A stretch of DNA of 10,117 nt from an uncultured Collinsella sp. Its GTDB lineage: Bacteria; Actinomycetota; Coriobacteriia; Coriobacteriales; Coriobacteriaceae. Below, piece by piece: positions 6,256 through 10,117 of this stretch. The stretch covers positions 1-10,117 of the forward strand of contig CABSBK010000020.1 in the NCBI GenBank assembly GCA_902475865.1, in the 5' to 3' direction. The position numbers were made by a program, and so were the translations under genes. Numbering within the stretch: the first letter of the stretch is position 1; each line of letters opens with the position of its first letter. The notes beneath the pieces were generated by a model. That model was given only the letters and a program-made list of their open reading frames with translations. It searched no databases and was not told the DNA's origin.

Positions 6256-6281
6256 AAGAAAAATGCGCCCCTGTGGGCGCA
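6256..6281 (-). terminator. Rho-independent terminator of the HTH gene
   Basis: On the minus strand TGCGCCC-ACAG-GGGCGCA is a perfect 7-bp stem with a 4-base loop, followed at once by TTTTTCTT. It lies 12 bases after the stop of the HTH gene and separates that gene's transcript from the ech operon. Confidence 0.88.
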
Positions 6282-6293
6282 CCATCCCGTTCG

Positions 6294-6689
6294 CTATTCC
6301 GCCTTTTTAACGCGCGGCTTGCGACCGCGCGGCTTATCGACCAGCGCAGATTCACCGCTCTCGCGATACTGGCGGCACCAGGCCTTAACCGAAGACTCGC
6401 TGGGAATCTTGTACTTGATCATGGCCTCGCGAACCGTCAAGCCGTTTTCCAGACGGTCCTTAACCACGGCGAGCTTTACATCGTACGAATAGGTATGATG
6501 ACGAGCGCCCGCATTGAGCACGGCGTCGGCACCGCCCACGGCATATGCGCGGGCCCACTGACGAGCCGTGGCCTGGGGAATGCCAAGCTTTGCGGCGAGG
6601 GCGCGGTGACCGACCCCCTCTTGGAGGATCTCGACGGCGCGTTGCCTAACCTCGGGCGCATGCGCGCGAGTCCTTGTTGCTTCTGACAT
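6294..6689 (-). CDS. Small DNA-binding protein with two helix-turn-helix domains (IS150 OrfA-like)
   Basis: The protein has 131 residues. HTH 1 spans about residues 13-50 (REGV-type lead-in, then LAAKLGIPQATARQWARAY) and HTH 2 about 69-108 (VREAMIKYKIPSESSVKAWCRQY). Both have the recognition-helix tryptophan (W45, W104) common in transposase-type HTH domains. The pair resembles the DNA-binding half of IS3-family IS150 OrfA proteins, but the leucine zipper is absent and there is no OrfB or terminal inverted repeat nearby. The C-terminal tail KPRGRKPRVKK has an AT-hook-like RGR core. ATG 6689 is preferred because AGAAG lies 8 bases before it; GTG 6698 in the same frame would add three residues but has no spaced site. 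It could be a domesticated transposase fragment acting as a regulator, possibly of itself or the ech operon; that role is inference. Confidence 0.8.
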   Translation of the reverse strand: MSEATRTRAHAPEVRQRAVEILQEGVGHRALAAKLGIPQATARQWARAYAVGGADAVLNAGARHHTYSYDVKLAVVKDRLENGLTVREAMIKYKIPSESSVKAWCRQYRESGESALVDKPRGRKPRVKKAE

Positions 6690-6707
6690 GCCTGTCACTT
6701 CTTAGCC

Positions 6708-6718
6708 TTAACCGTTAA
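6708..6718. promoter_or_regulatory. Perfect palindrome TTAACCGTTAA ahead of the HTH gene
   Basis: TTAAC-C-GTTAA is an 11-bp perfect palindrome 19 bases before the ATG of the HTH gene. A close relative, TTAACGTTA (6148-6156), overlaps the candidate -10 box of the ech operon. A shared operator, perhaps for the HTH protein, is possible but untested; AT-rich palindromes this short also arise by chance. Confidence 0.3.
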
Positions 6719-6881
6719 TCTGCTTTCTTACGTGCTTGTTAGATAGTAGCATTTTGCTGTTTGCGCGTAGCAGTTAATTGAAAAACGCAACGGCGGCATC
6801 TGGGTATTTGCCATTCATTTGCAACAGTTCTTTAGGTTTTATTTACGCAGCTAGTTGGCTCGCGGCTCATTGACGGTGTTT

Positions 6882-6898
6882 TACCAACCAGATTGGTA
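6882..6898. promoter_or_regulatory. Operator-like inverted repeat TACCAA-N5-TTGGTA
   Basis: TACCAACCAGATTGGTA has 6-bp perfect arms around a 5-base spacer and lies in AT-rich non-coding DNA; a related half, GGCTGGTATGG, follows at 6910-6920. The size and symmetry suit a dimeric repressor such as a GntR-, LacI- or LuxR-type regulator, but no such gene is in the window and no gene starts next to it within the window. Confidence 0.35.
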
Positions 6899-6963
6899 TC
6901 TTTTTGTTTGGCTGGTATGGTTTGTGCAATTATTAACCCCTCGTCAGTCCGCACCTAACATGT

Positions 6964-7021
6964 CAGCTTTCCACTTACTTTCCAGCTTTCCAGCTTGGGT
7001 GGTAAGTTGAGTGGAAAGCTG
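6964..7021. repeat. Long imperfect hairpin built from TTTCCA repeats
   Basis: CAGCTTTCCAC (6964-6974) is the exact complement of 7011-7021, and TTAC (6975-6978) can pair with GTAA (7002-7005), giving a 15-bp stem with a 5-base bulge and a 23-base loop. The loop carries two more TTTCCAGC units (6979-6986 and 6987-6994). It lies downstream of the surface-protein terminator and has no T-run, so it is not simply another terminator. It may be a palindromic intergenic repeat or the body of a small RNA. Confidence 0.5.
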
Positions 7022-7060
7022 GGAAGTTGATGAGTAGCTGAGGCAGCAGCAGGCCAAGCG

Positions 7061-7100
7061 AACAAGAAGAAGGGGCAGCAACCGGGTGGTTGCCGCCCCT
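7061..7100 (-). terminator. Rho-independent terminator of the surface-protein gene
   Basis: Bases 7071-7083 pair with 7088-7100 at 12 of 13 positions around a GGGT loop (one A/C mismatch at 7077/7094). On the minus strand the stem is followed by TCTTCTTGTT. It begins 7 bases past the stop codon of the large gene at 7108. Confidence 0.9.
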
Positions 7101-7107
7101 CGCGTGG

Positions 7108-10100
7108 CTAGTTGGTTTTCATCTCGTGCCGAATGCCCTCGGTGTTGATGCGCGCTAGCGTGTACGTCACGTAGTCGGAGTGCGAATAACCATCAAGGTT
7201 GCTAACGTTGACCGGCGTGTCGTTGACAACGTTGCCGGTCATAGTATTGGCCGTAAGCACCAAGCGGTAGTTGGCATAAGTTTGGCCCTTGCCCTCAACA
7301 TCCGTGTTCACCTTAACGCGGAAAGCATGCTTAAAGGCAAGGCTGTTACCGTCGCGTGTGGCGAACGCGCCGCCAGTCCCCTTGCTATCAGTAAATACGT
7401 AGTTCTTGCCATCGGCGCTCAAAGAGCCGTTAGCCAACTTGTCGCTACCGAGCACCGTGATGTAGCTTGAGATGTTGTCGACCGCAGCATAACTGCCATC
7501 ATTTTGGCGCTGCTGCAAGCTCAGCGTGTACGTCACCGTATCGGCATTGGAAATCATGGCCTCGGCACCCGCGAGCTTGGAGAAATCATACGTTCCCACC
7601 AAAGCGATCTCACCATCGGCGGACTTGAGGTCATCGATGTTAATGCCCAGCTGCGACTTCTTTGAAGCCTCGAGCGCAATAGTCGAGGAGCCCACGTCCA
7701 TGCGGTAGTATCCAGCTTTGCCGTCGATGTATGCCGAGTTGCTACTGGTGCTGAGCGTTTCGGCATGCGTAGAGAGGTACGCACGGTAGTTGGGCTTTGT
7801 GTACTTATCTGTGCCGCCATTCTGCGAAGCGATAATACCAGCCTGGCACGCAGGCTCCGTCATGGCGATATTCGCTTTCATGGTAATGGTGAATTGGTTG
7901 TTATGGCTCTTGGCAGCCTCACGAATGCCGGAAAGGTCGATGGCCTTGCCGTTGGCATCCGCGAGCACAAGCGACATATCGCCACCCGTTGCAGACCAGT
8001 CTTTGGCAGCAATCGCCGGCGTTTCCGTCGTGCCGGCATCAGTCCACTTAGAACCATCCCACGTGTAGTACTTGCCCCCCACTGTCACGTAGAACGAATA
8101 CGTGCCCTGGGTTCCGGTCGGGTAGCCATGCGCGCCCGCAGCGCTGCCGTTCTTCTCGTAGTTCACGAGCGAGGAATCCAGCTGGTAGTACAGCGCATCG
8201 GTACTCGTATATTCTTGCTCGCCAAATGTAATGGTATCGCTCACGTCCATATAAAGCGGATAGGTCGTTTCTTTCACGGCCATCTGGTTGGTACCCGATT
8301 TGATGTCCACCAAATTGTGCTGGAAGTTCGTGGCAACGCTATACGTCGAGGCAGTGTTCTCGTGCGAGTCCAGCGAGTCCTTCACCTCATCTTTACGAAG
8401 CACATAGTTGATATGCGTGTTCACGCTTGTCGTCGTGACCGACGTGCCGGTATATCCATTGACGTTGGCAGAGCCTTTTGGCGTGCGAACAACAAGATAG
8501 AAGCTCTCGCTTTTGGGCTGCTCGTCGGCCTTCTTTTTGGGAACAGTCAGGCTGTAGAACGGTTTCTTATCCGCATCGGTCTTTACGCGGTAGTAGTCGT
8601 TGCCGATTTTCACGCCAGCAATACCGGCTAGTTCGGCTTCGACCTTTTCTTTCTTCTCCTCATTGCTCAGCTTAACCCACGTGCCGTCGTCCGCTTCCGT
8701 TGCCTTCGTGCCCATGGTCTCGCTGAGCCACTGTTCCGTATAGCGATTTCCGCTGGAGTCCTCAAAGTCCGTCAGCGCAACCGATGCGCAGGATCCTCCC
8801 TCGGGCACCGTATAGTGATATTCCTTATTATTGTGCGCCGTGTCCACGAGCGTCAGCTGCGTGCCCACAGGCAACGCCCCCCTTTCTCCGCCGAACTCAA
8901 TGCGCTTATTAAGCGGCCTCATGTCGCCGCCGCTTGCCAGGTGCGTATTCCAGCCATACTCTGTCGGCTCGGTGTATGCCTTGTTGTATGTCCAGGTAAG
9001 ATAGCCCGTCATGGTCTCGCCGCTGCTAATGAGCACGTGCTTGTCGTACTTGCTGCTGTAGTCGGCGCTGTTGAAGTTCGAGCCCTCGGAATACGTTGCT
9101 GTAAAGTTGATCTCGAGCACGCGCTTGACGATGATGGGCACCATAACCTTGTAGCTCTGGCCAGCCTCGGTAAAGGTGACGGTGAGCAGGTTGAAGCGGC
9201 CCTTGCCGTTATCCCAGTTGGAGTTAGCGCTGATCGACAAAGAAGAGCCGCTGCCTTTAACGTCGAGCGCCCTATCGGCGACGTCGGTCTGTTTTACAAA
9301 GACACCGTTCTCGAGCTGGAACACGTCAACCGTTGCCGAAACATGCGAACCATCTGCGTTCAGGCGCAGCGCGTCCGAATAGCCGCCGTTGGTAACAAGA
9401 TTGAGATAGTCCTTAACGGTATCTGAGTCGTTGCCCGAAAGGACAAGGACGTAAGGGTTGGCATCCGTCTTTGTGGCATCCGTGTCATTGTTTGCATTGA
9501 ACTCACCGGCGCTGGAGGATGAATAGTTCGAGGTGTTTTGATAGGCGCCGCTGTCAGCAATGCCACCGATGTTGGTGTAGGTGTAGCGGCCGGAGACGTT
9601 GGTCCCTGCCTGGTCCTTGATAGTCGATGCACCAGAAACATTCACACCGTCACCAAAAAGATAGCAATCAGTGGTGTCGCCGTTGGAGGCACGCACCGCC
9701 AGCGTGCTCACGGGGCTCGTGGTCACGTACGGGCTTGCCGCCGCAGTAGCGGTGCCGTCCGCGCCGTAGAGCGTGGTGCCCTCGCCGGGCGCGGCGAGCG
9801 TATCGTTGTAGTCTCCGAACGCTATGTAGGTTTTCTTGTTAACGGCGGCCGTATTGGTCGTGTAAACCATCGGTGGCAGGTCGCTCGTGGTCTTGCCGTT
9901 GCCAGGCTTTACGTCCACGCCCGCTGCAAAGAGGCCGTACTGATTATCTCTTGTGTCAACCTCGCCCAAGAGCACGCCCTGCTTAACGCCGGATTTGTAG
10001 GTGTTGCCGTCCATGAGCACGTTTACAAGATCAAACTGGCCGCGTCCATCGCCCGCAATGCCTCCGTTGGAGGTTCCGCCAAACGTTGTGTTAGATACCT

Positions 10101-10117
10101 TTGTGTTGGTGACGTTG
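7108..10117 (-). CDS. C-terminal part of a large, probably exported surface protein (start outside the window)
   Basis: The frame is open from the stop (7108-7110) to the window edge, giving at least 1,002 residues. The GTG at 10020 is only an internal codon: 32 more sense codons precede it. Those residues (NVTNTKVSNTTFGGTSNGGIAGDGRGQF) have the look of a GLUG or beta-helix repeat, as in large adhesins. The rest is rich in Ser, Thr, Asn, Gly and Asp, nearly Cys-free (three Cys), with beta-rich patches such as YSFYVTVGGKYYTWDGSKW and VTYTLSLQQRQ. One charged stretch (EEKKEKVEAELAG, about 8625-8670) breaks the pattern. The end, TYTLARINTEGIRHEMKTN, has no LPXTG motif, membrane helix or basic tail, so any anchor would have to be elsewhere. 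The signal peptide is not in view. Codon use looks less GC-rich than in the ech genes. I do not recognise a named family; an adhesin or surface-layer-like role is inference. Confidence 0.8.
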   Translation of the reverse strand, partial: NVTNTKVSNTTFGGTSNGGIAGDGRGQFDLVNVLMDGNTYKSGVKQGVLLGEVDTRDNQYGLFAAGVDVKPGNGKTTSDLPPMVYTTNTAAVNKKTYIAFGDYNDTLAAPGEGTTLYGADGTATAAASPYVTTSPVSTLAVRASNGDTTDCYLFGDGVNVSGASTIKDQAGTNVSGRYTYTNIGGIADSGAYQNTSNYSSSSAGEFNANNDTDATKTDANPYVLVLSGNDSDTVKDYLNLVTNGGYSDALRLNADGSHVSATVDVFQLENGVFVKQTDVADRALDVKGSGSSLSISANSNWDNGKGRFNLLTVTFTEAGQSYKVMVPIIVKRVLEINFTATYSEGSNFNSADYSSKYDKHVLISSGETMTGYLTWTYNKAYTEPTEYGWNTHLASGGDMRPLNKRIEFGGERGALPVGTQLTLVDTAHNNKEYHYTVPEGGSCASVALTDFEDSSGNRYTEQWLSETMGTKATEADDGTWVKLSNEEKKEKVEAELAGIAGVKIGNDYYRVKTDADKKPFYSLTVPKKKADEQPKSESFYLVVRTPKGSANVNGYTGTSVTTTSVNTHINYVLRKDEVKDSLDSHENTASTYSVATNFQHNLVDIKSGTNQMAVKETTYPLYMDVSDTITFGEQEYTSTDALYYQLDSSLVNYEKNGSAAGAHGYPTGTQGTYSFYVTVGGKYYTWDGSKWTDAGTTETPAIAAKDWSATGGDMSLVLADANGKAIDLSGIREAAKSHNNQFTITMKANIAMTEPACQAGIIASQNGGTDKYTKPNYRAYLSTHAETLSTSSNSAYIDGKAGYYRMDVGSSTIALEASKKSQLGINIDDLKSADGEIALVGTYDFSKLAGAEAMISNADTVTYTLSLQQRQNDGSYAAVDNISSYITVLGSDKLANGSLSADGKNYVFTDSKGTGGAFATRDGNSLAFKHAFRVKVNTDVEGKGQTYANYRLVLTANTMTGNVVNDTPVNVSNLDGYSHSDYVTYTLARINTEGIRHEMKTN

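Larger units (their letters stand above)
6719..7060. other. AT-richer intergenic region without a gene
   Basis: I find no supported coding or RNA gene here. The region is visibly more AT-rich than the flanking genes, must contain the promoter of the HTH gene (TACTAT at about 6736-6741 on the minus strand is a weak -10 candidate with no good -35), and holds two inverted repeats listed separately. No tRNA-like cloverleaf or riboswitch core was recognised. Confidence 0.5.

Noticed and set aside
6294..7021. A complete insertion sequence around the HTH gene
   Set aside because: No DDE-type OrfB frame, no matching terminal inverted repeats bracketing the gene and no target duplication could be found.
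7765..8631. A 288-codon open frame on the plus strand inside the surface-protein gene
   Set aside because: Arg/Val/His-rich shadow product without domains; the minus-strand frame is continuous over 3 kb and ends in a proper terminator.
10020..10020. GTG at 10020 as the true start of the surface-protein gene
   Set aside because: The same frame continues open for 32 more codons to the window edge, those codons encode repeat-like sequence, and no ribosome binding site precedes the GTG.

Overview
The window looks like a chromosomal segment of an anaerobic, fairly GC-rich actinobacterium of the gut Coriobacteriia, most likely Collinsella or a close relative. The basis is the dense Shine-Dalgarno-led operon, the gene set and the overall style of the proteins. 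The genus is inference and was not checked by any search. All recognised genes lie on the minus strand.

The centre (429-6112) is a five-gene operon for an energy-converting, membrane-bound group 4 [NiFe] hydrogenase of the Ech type. In transcription order the genes are a 960-residue fusion of EchA (NuoL-like ion-pumping subunit) and EchB (NuoH-like anchor), EchC (NuoB-like small subunit), EchD (NuoC-like), EchE (NiFe large subunit) and EchF (two-[4Fe-4S] polyferredoxin). The order is the classical echABCDEF, so five genes encode six subunits. By family knowledge, the complex couples reduced-ferredoxin oxidation and proton reduction to H2 with ion translocation, and the reaction is reversible. 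Two subunits carry unusual low-complexity C-terminal tails: Ala/Lys/Glu-rich on EchD and acidic Ala/Pro-rich on EchC. No hyp maturation genes, formate dehydrogenase or CO dehydrogenase are in the window.

Upstream of the operon (6294-6689) is a small protein with two helix-turn-helix domains, resembling the OrfA of IS150-type insertion sequences. It has no OrfB partner and ends in an AT-hook-like basic tail. It has its own strong terminator, so the ech operon probably starts from a promoter in the gap 6113-6255.

The right third (7108-10117) is the C-terminal 1,002 residues of a large, probably exported surface protein whose start lies beyond the window. It ends in a clean rho-independent terminator and shows no LPXTG-type anchor. 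The gap 6690-7070 has no gene but contains several inverted repeats.

The left end (1-428) is non-coding and repeat-rich. It holds a terminator from the neighbouring locus, degenerate direct repeats, a perfect 25-bp inverted repeat around a 104-bp core, and a very strong 15-bp hairpin that probably ends the ech transcript.
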